64,000 bases of DNA from Rhodospirillales bacterium (GCA_018666775.1 JABIXC010000008.1:48544-112543); one strand, 5' to 3'. Shown: positions 1-9,857, counted from the stretch's first letter. Program-made: numbers and translations. Notes: a model not told the origin generated them from the letters alone.

Positions 1-2727
1 CAATCCCAACTGCCAGGAAATTTGATAGGCATCCTTGCATTCTTCAACGGTGGCGCTGTTGGGCATATTGATGGTTTTCGAAATGGCCCCGGAAATAAAG
101 GGCTGGGCTGCGGCCAACATGTTGATGTGGCTTTTCCAGCTCAGCGCGCGTTTACCGTTTTTGCCGCAAGGGTTGGCACAATCAAAGATGTGCATGTGTT
201 CTTCTTTGAGATGCGGCGCCCCTTCAAGGGTCATGGCACCGGCGCAAAAGGTGTTGGCGGCTTCGATATCATCCTGGGTGAACCCGATGGCGGCCAACAG
301 ATCAAACGTTGGGTCATTCAGGTCTGCATCGGTCAGGCCCAGCGTCTTCATGCAGAAATCATCACCAAGGGAATACCGGTTAAAGGCAAATTTGATGTCA
401 AAGGCTGATACCACGGCTTCATCGACCTTTGCCAAAACGGCATCATCGAACCCTTTTTTCCGCAAACGATCATGGTTGACCCCGGGCGCACCCATGAGTG
501 TTCCGTGACCAACGGCGTAATTGGCAATGGCCTCAATTTCTTCGGCGCTATAGCCAAGGGTCCGAAGGCCAATCGGCACGGTGCGGTTGATGATTTTAAA
601 ATAACCCCCGCCGGCAAGTTTTTTGAATTTGACCAGCGCAAAATCAGGCTCAATCCCGGTGGTGTCACAATCCATGACCAGACCGATGGTGCCTGTTGGC
701 GCGATAACCGATGCCTGGGCATTGCGATAACCGTGTTTTTCACCCAGTTCCAATGCCCGGTCCCATGCCCGCCCGGCGGCAACCGCCAGATTGATGTCGG
801 GGCAGTTTCCAATGTCCAGCGGCACTGGCTTAATGGTCAGGCCTTCATAGCCTTTGTCTTCACCATAAGCAGCCCGACGATGGTTGCGGATGACCTGCAG
901 CATGGCATCGCGATTGTCTTCAAAGCCCGGGAACGTACCCAGTTCTTCGGCCATTTCTGCGGATGTGGCATAAGAGGTGCCGGTCAGGATCGCCGTTAAT
1001 GCACCCGCCAAGGCGCGCCCATCATCAGAATCATAGCCCATGCCGCCGGCCATCAAGAGGCCACCGATATTGGCATAGCCAAGACCAAGGGTGCGGAATT
1101 CGTATGACAGCTGAGCAATTTCGCGGGATGGGAATTGGGCCATCAGCACGGAAATTTCCAGAACAACGGTCCATAAACGAATGGTGTGTTCATAGCCCGG
1201 AATGTCAAAGCTGCCATCTTCGGGGTTGCGGAAATTCAAAAGGTTGATGGAAGCAAGATTGCAGGCGGTATCGTCCAGAAACATATATTCAGAACAGGGG
1301 TTAGATGCATTGATACGGCCAGAATTGGGGCAGGTGTGCCATTCATTGATGGTGGTGTCGAACTGAATCCCGGGATCAGCGGATGCCCAGGCGGCAAACC
1401 CGATCTGGTCCCAAAGTTCGCGTGCGCGGATGCGTTTATGCACGCCGCCATCGGTGCGACGGATCAGTTCCCATTCACCATCTTCCAGAACTTTTTGCAG
1501 GAAATCATTGGTGATGCGGACAGAATTGTTCGAATTCTGCCCCGATACCGTGAGATAGGCTTCGGAATCCCAGTCTGTGTCGTAGGTCTTGAAATCAATT
1601 TCCGTGTATCCCTGTTTGGCGAATTGAATCACCCGCTGGATATAATTTTCAGGGATGTGGGATTTACGGGCACCAATGATGGCCTTTTTCAGGGCCTTGT
1701 TGCTGCGTGGATCAAAGATATCTTCGCCAGCCACATCACCATTTTCGTCGCAACACGCAGCGATGACGGCATTGAGGTGGATATCGGCTAGTTTGGAACC
1801 GGCAACAAGGGCTGCCACTTTCTGTTCTTCCACAACCTTCCAGTTAACGTAGTTTTCGATGTCTGGGTGATCGACATCAATGGTGACCATTTTTGCCGCG
1901 CGCCGTGTGGTGCCACCAGATTTGATGGCCCCGGCTGCGCGATCACCAATTTTGAGGAAGCTCATCAGGCCCGATGATTGGCCGCCGCCTGAAAGGGGTT
2001 CTTCTGAGCCCCGGATCTGGGAGAAATTGGAACCCGTACCTGAACCATATTTGAAAAGGCGTGCTTCGCGAATCCACAGATCCATGATGCCACCTTCATT
2101 CACCAAATCATCGCTGACCGATTGAATGAAACAGGCATGGGGCTGGGGATGTTCATAGGCTGATTGCGACGCCACCATTTTGCCGGTTTCGAAATCGACA
2201 TAGAAATGCCCTTGGCTTGGCCCGTCAATGCCATAGGCCCAATGCATGCCGGTGTTGAACCATTGTGGCGAATTGGGAGCGGCCATCTGGTTGGCCAGCA
2301 TGTAGCACATTTCGTCATAGAAGGTTTTTGCATCTTCCTCCGCATCGAAATAGCCACCCTTCCAGCCCCAATAGACCCATGTGCCGGCCAAACGGCGGAA
2401 CACTTGCTTGGCGCTGGTTTCGCCGCTGTAACGTTCATTTTCTGGCAATTCTGCCAGGGCTTCTTCATCGGGGATGGAACGCCACAACCATGAAGGAACG
2501 GTTTCTTCTTCAACCGTTTTCAGCTTTGCGGCAATGCCTGCTTTGCGGAAATATTTCTGAGCGATGATGTCGGTGGCAACCTGTGACCAGTGTTCCGGTG
2601 CATCAAAATTTTCAAGCCGAAAGACGATGGACCCATCGGGATTGCGAATCTCACTGGTGGATTCCTTGAATGAAATCCCGTGATACGCAGACTGATCTGC
2701 CTTGGTAAAATGACGCGCAATACGCAT
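1..2727 (-). CDS. nrdJ: Vitamin B12-dependent ribonucleotide reductase (class II), 3' end missing
   Basis: Reduces ribonucleotides to deoxyribonucleotides using adenosylcobalamin as radical source, so it needs no oxygen. The frame is open from an ATG at 2727 to the window edge (909 codons), so the C-terminus lies outside. The translation ([13 protein letters not shown]...) carries class II landmarks: a substrate-loop stretch [12 protein letters not shown], the active-site motif NPCSE with Cys near residue 478, and the radical-loop region [20 protein letters not shown]. Full-length members are about 1,200 residues, so roughly three quarters is present. It stands alone, with its promoter region to the right holding two NrdR-type operators. 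Family assignment is secure. Confidence 0.95.
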   Translation of the reverse strand, partial: MRIARHFTKADQSAYHGISFKESTSEIRNPDGSIVFRLENFDAPEHWSQVATDIIAQKYFRKAGIAAKLKTVEEETVPSWLWRSIPDEEALAELPENERYSGETSAKQVFRRLAGTWVYWGWKGGYFDAEEDAKTFYDEMCYMLANQMAAPNSPQWFNTGMHWAYGIDGPSQGHFYVDFETGKMVASQSAYEHPQPHACFIQSVSDDLVNEGGIMDLWIREARLFKYGSGTGSNFSQIRGSEEPLSGGGQSSGLMSFLKIGDRAAGAIKSGGTTRRAAKMVTIDVDHPDIENYVNWKVVEEQKVAALVAGSKLADIHLNAVIAACCDENGDVAGEDIFDPRSNKALKKAIIGARKSHIPENYIQRVIQFAKQGYTEIDFKTYDTDWDSEAYLTVSGQNSNNSVRITNDFLQKVLEDGEWELIRRTDGGVHKRIRARELWDQIGFAAWASADPGIQFDTTINEWHTCPNSGRINASNPCSEYMFLDDTACNLASINLLNFRNPEDGSFDIPGYEHTIRLWTVVLEISVLMAQFPSREIAQLSYEFRTLGLGYANIGGLLMAGGMGYDSDDGRALAGALTAILTGTSYATSAEMAEELGTFPGFEDNRDAMLQVIRNHRRAAYGEDKGYEGLTIKPVPLDIGNCPDINLAVAAGRAWDRALELGEKHGYRNAQASVIAPTGTIGLVMDCDTTGIEPDFALVKFKKLAGGGYFKIINRTVPIGLRTLGYSAEEIEAIANYAVGHGTLMGAPGVNHDRLRKKGFDDAVLAKVDEAVVSAFDIKFAFNRYSLGDDFCMKTLGLTDADLNDPTFDLLAAIGFTQDDIEAANTFCAGAMTLEGAPHLKEEHMHIFDCANPCGKNGKRALSWKSHINMLAAAQPFISGAISKTINMPNSATVEECKDAYQISWQLGL

Positions 2728-3191
2728 TTAAAACCCCCAAATTTATGCGAGCCCCCCGTGGTAATACGCTTCGGACCCCTGATTATCGACTGAACTGCTT
2801 GCAGTCCTTCCCCCAAGTTTGCGCCCCTTTTTTCGAATTAGGGACTACATATAGGTAACTACAAGGTTACAAACTCTAGATATGGGGGGTGGTTGGTGTC
2901 AACAACAAATTGTGTTTTAGGGGCCTCGATCCACAAGATATTGTGGTTTATCCGGGCGAGGTTGGATCAAATTTAGTGCAAGTGCTGGTTTTAAATGGTC
3001 GAGCAACCCTATGGAATGGCTGTATAAATTTTTGAAGATGAAATGCCGGCCTGAAAATTTTACGAAAAAGCCGGCTTAATAATATTTTATTCATACATGG
3101 CATTTAATAGCGGGGCTGGACGGATGGGGCGCCCAGTGGCATATTCCCGCGACGACCATTTTAACCAACTTGCCCGAAGGCTTTTTGTTTT
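2728..3191. other. Intergenic region between nrdJ and the NDUFA12-family gene
   Basis: This 464-bp divergent gap holds the nrdJ leader and NrdR boxes on the left. The part from about 2950 to 3190 is less structured. The only pattern is a pair of GCCGGC hexamers near 3043 and 3072 that could form a weak hairpin around an A/T-rich loop. I see no convincing gene. A cobalamin riboswitch was looked for and not found. Confidence 0.5.
2897..2946 (-). promoter_or_regulatory. Tandem NrdR boxes and probable -35 upstream of nrdJ
   Basis: Read on the minus strand, 2946-2931 is CCACAATATCTTGTGG, which fits the NrdR box (acaCwAtATaTwGtgt) and is nearly palindromic. A second, weaker box lies at 2915-2900 (ACACAATTTGTTGTTG). 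Their centres are 31 bp apart, three helical turns, which is the classic spacing for paired NrdR boxes. The downstream box overlaps TTGACA at 2902-2897, a good -35 candidate; the -10 is not clear. NrdR is the ATP/dATP-sensing repressor of ribonucleotide reductase genes, so repression of nrdJ is the natural reading. Confidence 0.75.
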
Positions 3192-3554
3192 ATGACCCTT
3201 GGTATCCGCCTTTTGACCTGGTTTCGTGGCGCCTATGTTGGCGAAGACGAATACGGCAACCGCTACTATCGCGAAAAAAACCGCACCCATGCAAAGAACA
3301 ACGGCCGTGAACGCCGTTGGGTCCTTTATCATGGTGATGCAGAAGGTTCGAAAGTGCCACCGGTGTGGCATATCTGGCTTCACCACACCACCGATCAGGT
3401 GCCCAATGCGTCCACCCTTGCCCGCAAGCCGTGGCAGAAACCCCATCAGGCCAACGGGACGGGGACTGCGTCGGCTTACCGGCCATCGGGGTCTTTGTTG
3501 ACGCGCGGACACCGGGCACCCGCCACGGGTGATTATGAACGCTGGACCCCGTAA
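3192..3554 (+). CDS. NADH:ubiquinone oxidoreductase subunit, NDUFA12 / 17.2 kDa family
   Basis: A 120-residue protein starting MTLGIRLLTWFRGAYVGEDE, followed by the family signature EYGNRYYREKN and the RRWVLYHGDAEGSKVPPVWH stretch. This is the bacterial homologue of the mitochondrial complex I accessory subunit NDUFA12, found in alphaproteobacteria and bound to the peripheral arm. It has no signal peptide or membrane segment. It sits just upstream of mlaD and the DUF2155 gene, a common alphaproteobacterial order, while the main nuo operon is elsewhere. The ATG is preceded at some distance by GAAGG. The last third is rich in Pro, Arg and Gly and looks disordered. Confidence 0.9.
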   Translation: MTLGIRLLTWFRGAYVGEDEYGNRYYREKNRTHAKNNGRERRWVLYHGDAEGSKVPPVWHIWLHHTTDQVPNASTLARKPWQKPHQANGTGTASAYRPSGSLLTRGHRAPATGDYERWTP

Positions 3555-3624
3555 GGTTTCTGCATGATAAATGTAGGGCACCGCCAAAAGGCCGGTGCCA
3601 AAAGGTGTGTGAAAGGATTTTTAG

Positions 3625-4128
3625 ATGCAGCGTAATATGATTGAAACCGCTCTCGGCGCCGTTGTTCTGGTAGTGGCAGCGGTGTTTATTGTATTCGCCT
3701 ATTCAAATGCCTCTCTCAGGACCTCTGCCGGTTATGTAATCACGGCAAAGTTTGATCGCATCGGGGATCTTAAGGAAGGTGCCGATGTAAAACTTTCGGG
3801 CATCAAGGTGGGCTCGGTCACCAACCAAACCCTGGACCCAAAGACCTATCAGGCGATTGTTGCCATGACCATTGAACACAGTATTAAAATTCCTGTGGAT
3901 ACATCGGCAGAAGTTTCTACCGAAGGGTTGCTTGGGGGAAGCTATCTTCTTTTGACCCCGGGGGCTGAAGACAAGGTTTTTGCCGATGGCGGAGAGATCA
4001 CCATTACCCAAGGTGCGGTTAACCTGATGGACCTGATTGGCAAAGCGATGTTCTCTGCCAAAGATGGCTTGGGCAAAGGTGAACCGGCGGGTGGTTCTGG
4101 CGGAGGCCTTGGCGCCCCGCTCAAATGA
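3625..4128 (+). CDS. mlaD: MlaD: outer-membrane lipid asymmetry maintenance, MCE-domain protein
   Basis: A 167-residue inner-membrane-anchored periplasmic protein. It has one N-terminal membrane helix (about residues 5-27) followed by an MCE domain (about 38-120) with the typical stretch DRIGDLKEGADVKLSGIKVG and a later GLLGGSYLLLTPG. The Gly-rich C-terminus is shorter than in E. coli MlaD. In the Mla pathway this protein forms the hexameric ring that passes phospholipids between the outer membrane and the MlaFEB ABC transporter. Those genes are not in the window. Its last 4 bases overlap the next gene (ATGA), indicating translational coupling. Confidence 0.92.
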   Translation: MQRNMIETALGAVVLVVAAVFIVFAYSNASLRTSAGYVITAKFDRIGDLKEGADVKLSGIKVGSVTNQTLDPKTYQAIVAMTIEHSIKIPVDTSAEVSTEGLLGGSYLLLTPGAEDKVFADGGEITITQGAVNLMDLIGKAMFSAKDGLGKGEPAGGSGGGLGAPLK

Positions 4129-4574
4129 TGGTGAGGATGCCCCGGTTTTCTGGCATGGCCATCCTGTTTTTAGGGTTCTTTTTTTATTTGATGAACACGG
4201 CCGGAGCGGCCACGAACCTTGAAGGAGCCACGAACCTTGAAGGAGACGGTGCGCTGTTGCAGGGGCTGGACAAGGTAACAGCCAGGATTTCCCCCATTCA
4301 GGCACCCCTTTCCAAGTCGGTCCATTTCGGAACCCTGGAGATCAAGGTGCACCGCTGTGTCAAACATCCGCCAGAAGAAACCCCTGAAAGTGCAGCCCTT
4401 CTAGAAATTTTTGATGTTCGTCCCGGGGAACGTCCTATTGTTTTGTTCCGGGGCTGGATGTTCGCATCATCGCCCGCATTGAACGCACTGGAACACCCCG
4501 TCTATGACGTCTGGGTCAAGGATTGCCTGAATGCCAAATCCCCGCCATCCCCGGCATCCAAGTCGCCGCAGTAA
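4125..4574 (+). CDS. DUF2155 domain protein, exported
   Basis: A 149-residue protein with an N-terminal hydrophobic signal (about residues 6-25) and a DUF2155 core. The core runs from [20 protein letters not shown] through [27 protein letters not shown] and contains two conserved Cys. Function is not established; it is normally found beside mlaD or NDUFA12 in alphaproteobacteria, suggesting an envelope role. The start overlaps the mlaD stop. Just after the signal peptide is a perfect in-frame 18-bp duplication giving ATNLEG twice. Its last 73 bp overlap the convergent aat gene. Confidence 0.85.
   Translation: MMVRMPRFSGMAILFLGFFFYLMNTAGAATNLEGATNLEGDGALLQGLDKVTARISPIQAPLSKSVHFGTLEIKVHRCVKHPPEETPESAALLEIFDVRPGERPIVLFRGWMFASSPALNALEHPVYDVWVKDCLNAKSPPSPASKSPQ
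4209..4244 (+). repeat. 18-bp perfect tandem repeat inside the DUF2155 gene
   Basis: Two identical 18-bp units (4209-4226 and 4227-4244) encode ATNLEG twice, in frame, right after the predicted signal peptide. It looks like a recent slippage duplication that is neutral for the frame. Confidence 0.9.
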
Positions 4575-5203
4575 AAATTGGCATCGATTAAAAGCGCCTG
4601 CTCCAGTTTCAGGTGATAGGCTTCACGGGTGATTTCCACAGCCCCAAGGCTGGTCAGATGATCGGTCACAAACTGGGTATCCAACAGGACATACCCCCCC
4701 TTTCTGAGCCTTGCCACCAAATGACAAAGCGCCACTTTGGAAGCATCGGTTGCGGTTGAGAACATGCTTTCACCAAAAAAAGCCCCGCCAAGGCAGACGC
4801 CATAAAGACCCCCAACCAGTTCATCTTTGCCCCCATTATCGGGGGTGCCCGGTTTCCAGCATTCGACCGAATGGGCATGGCCTAGATCAAATAGCCCGGA
4901 ATAGAGCCTGCGAATTTCGCCATTAATCCAGGTTTCCGTTCGCCCGGGCCCGGGGGTGGCACAGGCGGTTACAACGGCGTCAAACGCAGTATCAAGGCGG
5001 ACGTCAAACCGTTTCCGGTTGACGGTGCGTTGCAGGCTTTTGGAAACCCGAAGCCCGTCCAGTGGCAAAATGCCACGCAGGTCGGGATCGACCCAGAACA
5101 CGGTTGGGTCATCGGCATCTTCGGCCATGGGAAAGATGCCGGATGCATAAACACGCAGCAGGATTTCCGGGGTCAGTTCAGAGATGATGCCGTCACGGTC
5201 CAT
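4502..5203 (-). CDS. aat: Leucyl/phenylalanyl-tRNA--protein transferase
   Basis: Transfers Leu or Phe from aminoacyl-tRNA to N-terminal Arg or Lys of proteins, marking them for ClpS/ClpAP degradation (bacterial N-degron pathway). At 233 residues it is normal length. Family motifs are [16 protein letters not shown] near the N-terminus, [27 protein letters not shown] mid-protein (shown with its HSVE core), then [18 protein letters not shown] and [16 protein letters not shown]. Cytosolic. It lies downstream of accB-accC on the same strand, with 54 bp between. Its 3' end overlaps the convergent DUF2155 gene by 73 bp. Confidence 0.95.
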   Translation of the reverse strand: MDRDGIISELTPEILLRVYASGIFPMAEDADDPTVFWVDPDLRGILPLDGLRVSKSLQRTVNRKRFDVRLDTAFDAVVTACATPGPGRTETWINGEIRRLYSGLFDLGHAHSVECWKPGTPDNGGKDELVGGLYGVCLGGAFFGESMFSTATDASKVALCHLVARLRKGGYVLLDTQFVTDHLTSLGAVEITREAYHLKLEQALLIDANFYCGDLDAGDGGDLAFRQSLTQTS

Positions 5204-5220
5204 GGTTGATGGGGGCCTTT

Positions 5221-5250
5221 GATTGACAGCGGGGTGATTGACAGCGGGGT
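5221..5250. repeat. 15-bp perfect tandem repeat between aat and accC
   Basis: The unit GATTGACAGCGGGGT occurs twice back to back (5221-5235, 5236-5250) in the short spacer between the accC stop and the aat start, in the region that would carry the aat translation leader. Confidence 0.85.
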
Positions 5251-5257
5251 GGCCTGA

Positions 5258-6598
5258 TTATTTCAGGCCAACAAATTTTTCAAGCCAGTGAATGTCATAA
5301 TCCCCATTAACGAAATCAGGATTTTCACACAGCCTTTGGTGCAGCGGAATTGTTGTCTCAATGCCTTCGATGACATATTCGTGCAAAGCGCGTCGCAGCC
5401 GCATCAGGGCTTCGTTGCGGGTTTTGCCATGAACGATCAATTTGGAAATTAAACTGTCATAATGGGATGGCACCTGATAGCCCGCATAGAGACCGGAATC
5501 GACCCGGACCCCCAGCCCCCCCGGAGGATGGTAGTCGCCAATGCGCCCAGGGGACGGGGCGAAGGTGGTTGGGGATTCTGCATTGATGCGGCATTCGATG
5601 GAATGGCCTGTGAAGGCAATGTCATCCTGGGTGTAGGCCATTGGCAATCCTGCAGCGATGCGGATTTGTTCGCGCACAATGTCGATCCCGGTAATCATTT
5701 CGGTCACGGGATGCTCCACCTGAAGGCGGGTATTCATTTCAATGAAAAAGAATTCGCCATTTTCATATAGAAATTCAAAGGTTCCGGCACCCAGATAGCC
5801 AAGTTTCTTGATGGCTTTGGTGACACGTCCACCGATTTCAGCGCGGGCTTCAGTATTGAGCGCTGGAGAGGGGGCTTCTTCGAGAAGTTTTTGATGCCTG
5901 CGTTGAAGTGAACAATCACGGTCACCCAGATGAATTACATTGCCATGGGAATCAGCCATAACCTGAATTTCAACGTGGCGCGGGGCGCCTAGATATTTTT
6001 CTATATAAACTTCGTCATTGTCGAAATTGGCTTTGGCTTCGCTGCGTGCTGTGGACAATGCATGGGAAATTTCATCCGGATTGTTGGCAACTTTCATGCC
6101 CCGTCCACCGCCACCGCCTGATGCCTTGATCAGTACCGGATAGCCGATCTCTTCTGCTAATTCCCGGGCCACTTTGTCTTCTGTCACAGCTCCTTTAGAC
6201 CCCGGCACGACGGGAACGCCGAGTTCGATCATCTTGTCTTTGGCTGTGATTTTGTCGCCCATCATGCGGATATGATCGGCGGTCGGACCGATGAAGATGA
6301 ATCCGTGTTCTTCGACCATTTGGGCAAAATCAGCATTTTCTGACAGCAAACCGTACCCGGGATGGATGGCATCGGCGTTGGTGATGGTTGCTGCAGAGAA
6401 AATGGCAGCGGCATTCAGGTAGCTTTGTGACGGTGGCGCTTCGCCAATGCAAACGCTTTCATCAGCAAGGCGCACATGCATGGCGTCTGCATCAATGGTG
6501 GAATGGACGGCAACCGTCGCAATCCCCATTTCCTTGCACGCCCGATGGATGCGAAGGGCAATTTCCCCCCGATTGGCGATCAGTACCTTTTCAAACAT
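5258..6598 (-). CDS. accC: Acetyl-CoA carboxylase, biotin carboxylase subunit
   Basis: ATP-dependent carboxylation of the biotin on AccB, the first half-reaction of malonyl-CoA synthesis for fatty acids. It is 446 residues, the standard length. The order is an N-terminal biotin-carboxylase domain ([20 protein letters not shown]), an ATP-grasp domain with the glycine-rich loop [12 protein letters not shown] (about 159-170), the active-site run [18 protein letters not shown], and the C-terminal domain. It sits 21 bp downstream of accB on the same strand, so the two are one operon; accA and accD are not in the window. Confidence 0.97.
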   Translation of the reverse strand: MFEKVLIANRGEIALRIHRACKEMGIATVAVHSTIDADAMHVRLADESVCIGEAPPSQSYLNAAAIFSAATITNADAIHPGYGLLSENADFAQMVEEHGFIFIGPTADHIRMMGDKITAKDKMIELGVPVVPGSKGAVTEDKVARELAEEIGYPVLIKASGGGGGRGMKVANNPDEISHALSTARSEAKANFDNDEVYIEKYLGAPRHVEIQVMADSHGNVIHLGDRDCSLQRRHQKLLEEAPSPALNTEARAEIGGRVTKAIKKLGYLGAGTFEFLYENGEFFFIEMNTRLQVEHPVTEMITGIDIVREQIRIAAGLPMAYTQDDIAFTGHSIECRINAESPTTFAPSPGRIGDYHPPGGLGVRVDSGLYAGYQVPSHYDSLISKLIVHGKTRNEALMRLRRALHEYVIEGIETTIPLHQRLCENPDFVNGDYDIHWLEKFVGLK

Positions 6599-6619
6599 GA
6601 TGTTTTCCGATACCCGGCT

Positions 6620-7081
6620 TTATTCTAGAATCAGAAGAACTTCGCCGTATTCAACCGGGGCAGCATTGCCCACAAGAATCTGGGCGACCAATCCTGCGCG
6701 TGGCGCGCGGATCGGGTTCATGGTCTTCATGGCTTCAACCAACATCAGGGTCTGGCCTTCGCTGACGGTATCGCCAACCTTTATAAAAGCCGGGGCACCA
6801 GGTTCAGGCGCGCTGTAAGCCGTGCCAACCATGGGAGAGGTTACAGCACCAGGATGGGATGCAATGTTGGCCGCTGATGTTTCTTCTGCATTGCCGGCAC
6901 TTGTCGCATCGGTGGCGCTGCTGGTGGGCGCTGCCACATGAACGGCACTGCCGCCGCTGGCACGTGATACCCGAACATGCCATTTGCCTTCGCCATATTC
7001 GAGCTCTGTCAGGCCATTTTCATCAAGGAGTTCTGAAAGTCGTTTGATCAGTTCTTCGTCAACTGGATGTTTTCTTGTCAC
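6620..7081 (-). CDS. accB: Acetyl-CoA carboxylase biotin carboxyl carrier protein
   Basis: Carries the covalently bound biotin between biotin carboxylase and carboxyltransferase. It has 153 residues: an N-terminal segment, an Ala/Ser/Thr-rich linker (about 45-80), and a C-terminal biotinyl domain with the attachment motif VEAMKTMNPI (Lys near residue 117). Alphaproteobacterial AccB often has Thr after the modified Lys as here. It is followed by accC at 21 bp and preceded by aroQ at 19 bp on the same strand, so an aroQ-accB-accC-aat operon is likely. Confidence 0.96.
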   Translation of the reverse strand: MTRKHPVDEELIKRLSELLDENGLTELEYGEGKWHVRVSRASGGSAVHVAAPTSSATDATSAGNAEETSAANIASHPGAVTSPMVGTAYSAPEPGAPAFIKVGDTVSEGQTLMLVEAMKTMNPIRAPRAGLVAQILVGNAAPVEYGEVLLILE

Positions 7082-7100
7082 GGTGTTTGTTCCGCCCCTA

Positions 7101-7541
7101 TCAGTTTTTGGTCAGTTTTTGCATTGCATCAAGGGCTAGAAGATAACCCTGAGATCCGAAACCTGCAATCATGCCGTTGGCAGCTTGGGATACGAATGAT
7201 TCGCTGCGAAAGGCCTCACGCTGGAAAATATTGGACAGGTGCACCTCGACCACAGGAATCTCTACGATTTTAAGCGCATCCAGAATTGCGATGGAGGTAT
7301 GGGTATAGGCCCCCGCATTGATGATGATGCCGTGAAATCCGGTGCGGGATTCTTGAATCCAGTCAACCAGGTCTGCTTCGCTGTTGGATTGGCGAAAGTC
7401 GATGGTGATGCCAAGTGGCTGGGCGTGTGCCTTGGCCTTTGCCTCGATATCATCAAGGGTATCATGGCCGTAAATATCGACTTCCCGACTGCCCAGCATA
7501 TTGAGGTTGGGGCCATTTAAGATCAGAATGTTACAGCTCAT
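7101..7541 (-). CDS. aroQ: Type II 3-dehydroquinate dehydratase
   Basis: Dehydrates 3-dehydroquinate to 3-dehydroshikimate in the shikimate pathway. The 146-residue protein from the ATG at 7541 (MSCNILILNGPNLNMLGSRE) matches the family length. An upstream in-frame start at 7595 would add 18 unrelated residues, and GGGGA lies just upstream of 7541, which favours the shorter form. Motifs are NGPNLNMLG, IIINAGAYTHTS and EVHLSNIFQREAFR, with the catalytic Tyr in DIYG and His in the HLSN segment. It is the first gene of the reverse-strand run that continues into accB-accC. Confidence 0.94.
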   Translation of the reverse strand: MSCNILILNGPNLNMLGSREVDIYGHDTLDDIEAKAKAHAQPLGITIDFRQSNSEADLVDWIQESRTGFHGIIINAGAYTHTSIAILDALKIVEIPVVEVHLSNIFQREAFRSESFVSQAANGMIAGFGSQGYLLALDAMQKLTKN

Positions 7542-7770
7542 TGCCGCATCCCCGTTCGTGCGCTTACCGTCAATTTGTGCCATCAATTTGGCCATTATTT
7601 TGCACTATGGGGTTTATAGCACGGTGCCCGATTGTAGCAACGGTGCAAATATGCCCAAAGATCGCGGGTTTTCACCAAAATGAGAAAAAAATATATTTTC
7701 AGATAATTATTCTCTTTACCTGTATTTAACCAGTTTTTGGCTCTTATCATATGGCAAAAGCATTTAATGC

Positions 7771-8292
7771 ATGAAGGATAACACTTTGAGTGAAACCACA
7801 GACCAGTTAGAGCGTCGCTCTGCCGAGACGAATGATCCAAGGGAACGCCGTCTTGTTTTACGGTTGCTATCGTATTGGCGAGATGTGTGTGGTGATAATG
7901 ACATGCCATTGCCCGAAGATATCGATGGCAGTGCAATCCCTGATATGTGGGATTACAGCTTTATCATCAAGGTTGACGGTGACGAGGGCAATTCGTTTGA
8001 AACCGTTGGCGATTGGCATGTGGAATTCCATAGCGGGCCTGTGGTCGGTGTTTCTGTTGGTGAGGTCGGGGATAATACAATCCTTGGTCATTCGACCAGC
8101 TACTTGAATGAAGTGATCAAGCGTCAAATTCCCGTCACCTATGGCGGTGAGTTCATTGATGCGGATGGAAATGAAATTTTGTACCGGAGCATTCTTCTGC
8201 CACTGTCTTCAGACGGTGTGAATGTTGACTCGGTAATGGGCGGTGCAAATTGTCGCATTACGGCTCCAGACGTAGAGCCATTGGAAGAGTAG
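7771..8292 (+). CDS. PAS-domain protein (PAS_5-like family)
   Basis: A 173-residue cytosolic protein whose central part (RLVLRLLSYWRDVCGDNDMP ... SFIIKVDGDE ... SRSILLPLSSDG-like end) fits the short PAS_5 proteins common in Rhodospirillales, which consist of little more than a PAS fold. There is no histidine kinase, GGDEF or other output domain, so it may act through a partner. The ATG at 7771 has no clear ribosome site. A TTG at 7786 lies 8 bases after AAGGA and could be the true start. It is followed 11 bp later by a small membrane protein gene. Confidence 0.65.
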   Translation: MKDNTLSETTDQLERRSAETNDPRERRLVLRLLSYWRDVCGDNDMPLPEDIDGSAIPDMWDYSFIIKVDGDEGNSFETVGDWHVEFHSGPVVGVSVGEVGDNTILGHSTSYLNEVIKRQIPVTYGGEFIDADGNEILYRSILLPLSSDGVNVDSVMGGANCRITAPDVEPLEE

Positions 8293-8303
8293 GGGATTGG
8301 GTA

Positions 8304-8711
8304 GTGGCATTATTAAGGGTCTTTGAGATCCACACATACCGATCAGGGACATGGAAGATAGATTCAGTCTTCGATGATCGTGATCTTGCATTGATGGAGG
8401 CAGAGCGGGTGGACCATTCCAGTCGTTTCCCCGCTGTTCGTGTGGTTGAGGAAACCTTTGATGACGAAAGTCAGCAAGGCGGTACCCGCACGATATATCG
8501 TTCAAACAAAGCCGATAAAATTAATAAGGCAACCCGTGCCAAGCAGGCTGCTGCTTCAAAAATACCGGCACCACCCCCCAAGGCAAAGCCTAAACCGAAG
8601 CCCAAAAAAGGCATGGCCCACCAAGCAGTTTCAGCATGTTTGCTGTTGGCGGTTATTGTTGGCGGTGGTTTGTTCGTCATCTACCTTCTGAATACGCTGA
8701 CCGTCGGGTAA
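8304..8711 (+). CDS. Hypothetical protein with one C-terminal membrane helix
   Basis: A 135-residue protein from a GTG at 8304, chosen because AGGGGATTGG lies just upstream; a longer in-frame ORF back to 8250 overlaps the preceding gene. The N-terminal part (ALLRVFEIHTYRSGTWKIDS) looks like a small alpha/beta domain. It is followed by a Lys/Ala/Pro-rich linker (PPPKAKPKPKPKKG) and a single hydrophobic helix at the C-terminus (about residues 112-131), suggesting a tail-anchored cytosolic domain. Similar uncharacterised proteins occur in Rhodospirillales. It probably forms a unit with the PAS protein. Function unknown. Confidence 0.6.
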   Translation: MALLRVFEIHTYRSGTWKIDSVFDDRDLALMEAERVDHSSRFPAVRVVEETFDDESQQGGTRTIYRSNKADKINKATRAKQAAASKIPAPPPKAKPKPKPKKGMAHQAVSACLLLAVIVGGGLFVIYLLNTLTVG

Positions 8712-8861
8712 TTAGCGTTTTCCACCCCTCATAATACATTTGTTTCCAGATTAACCCTGCTTGTCGTGGGTTCTTTGCCTTGGGCGCATCATGGTTTATG
8801 ATCATGGGCAGAAGCCCCGGCATGTCGTGGGGGCCAAAAAGCACATCAGGGCAGGATACAG

Positions 8862-9857
8862 ATGGACCATCAGATCACCGTCAATGGGGAAGAACATGCT
8901 TTCGGCGAAGGCCAGACGGTCAAGGCGTTGCTGGAAAGCCTGGGGGTTGATACCCGCAAGGTTGCCGTAGAATTGAACCGCGAAATTTTGCCTCGGTCTT
9001 GCTATGACGCAACGCCGCTTTCGGGCGGGGATAAGCTGGAGGTTGTTCACTTTATTGGTGGCGGTGCCGATGATGGTGGGACCAAAAGCGCGGATGCGCT
9101 AGAGGTTGCCGGGGTGCAATATGGTTCCCGATTGCTGGTGGGAACGGGAAAGTACAAGGATTTTGAAGAAACAGCCCAAGCCATTGAGGCCAGTGGTGCT
9201 GAAATCGTTACCGTTGCGGTCAGGCGCGTTAATGTCAGTGATCCAACCCAGCCGATGCTGGTCGATTACGTAGACCCCAAACGCTATACCTATCTTCCCA
9301 ATACTGCGGGCTGTTTTACCGCCGACGACGCTGTTCGTACGCTGCGGCTTGCCCGTGAAGCCGGGGGCTGGGATCTTGTTAAACTGGAAGTTCTGGGGGA
9401 TCAGAAAACCCTTTATCCAGACATGCCCGAAACCTTGAAAGCGACAGAGATACTGGTCAAGGAAGGGTTCAAGGTTATGGTCTATTGCGCCGATGACCCG
9501 ATTCAGGCCAAACGATTGGAAGACATGGGCTGCGTTGCCATTATGCCGCTTGCGGCACCCATTGGTTCCGGGTTGGGCGTCCAAAACCCGGTTACCATCC
9601 GCATTATCAAGGAAAATGCCAATGTCCCCGTTTTAGTGGATGCCGGTGTCGGCACCGCATCAGATGCGGCCATTGCCATGGAACTGGGGTGTGATGGGGT
9701 GTTGATGAACACGGCCATTGCCGAGGCAAAAGACCCCATTGCCATGGCCAAGGCCATGCGGTTTGCCATAGAGGCCGGCCGGCTTGCATACCTTGCCGGG
9801 CGTATGCCCAAGAAACTTTATGCCGACCCATCTTCGCCACTTGCGGGAATGATCTAA
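8862..9857 (+). CDS. thiSG: Fused sulfur carrier ThiS - thiazole synthase ThiG
   Basis: A single 331-residue protein joins two thiamine-thiazole enzymes. Residues 1-67 are ThiS (ubiquitin-like, ending EVVHFIGGG). After a short linker, residues about 78-331 are ThiG, a TIM barrel with VGTGKYKDF, the Schiff-base Lys in VKLEVLGD (K174), and the phosphate-binding region [12 protein letters not shown]. ThiS donates sulfur from a C-terminal Gly-Gly thiocarboxylate, yet here the Gly-Gly is internal. So either the chain is cut after translation or the fusion works differently. The fusion is known from other proteobacteria. thiF, thiO and thiE are not adjacent. Next gene, 60 bp on, is a decarboxylase. 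Confidence 0.93.
   Translation: MDHQITVNGEEHAFGEGQTVKALLESLGVDTRKVAVELNREILPRSCYDATPLSGGDKLEVVHFIGGGADDGGTKSADALEVAGVQYGSRLLVGTGKYKDFEETAQAIEASGAEIVTVAVRRVNVSDPTQPMLVDYVDPKRYTYLPNTAGCFTADDAVRTLRLAREAGGWDLVKLEVLGDQKTLYPDMPETLKATEILVKEGFKVMVYCADDPIQAKRLEDMGCVAIMPLAAPIGSGLGVQNPVTIRIIKENANVPVLVDAGVGTASDAAIAMELGCDGVLMNTAIAEAKDPIAMAKAMRFAIEAGRLAYLAGRMPKKLYADPSSPLAGMI

Noticed and set aside
2728..2900. Cobalamin riboswitch upstream of nrdJ
   Set aside because: No B12-box sequence or typical set of stems was seen in the leader; only NrdR boxes are convincing.
3578..3601. Hairpin GGCACCG...CGGTGCC between the NDUFA12-family gene and mlaD as a terminator
   Set aside because: Followed by A residues instead of T on the coding strand, so it does not fit an intrinsic terminator.
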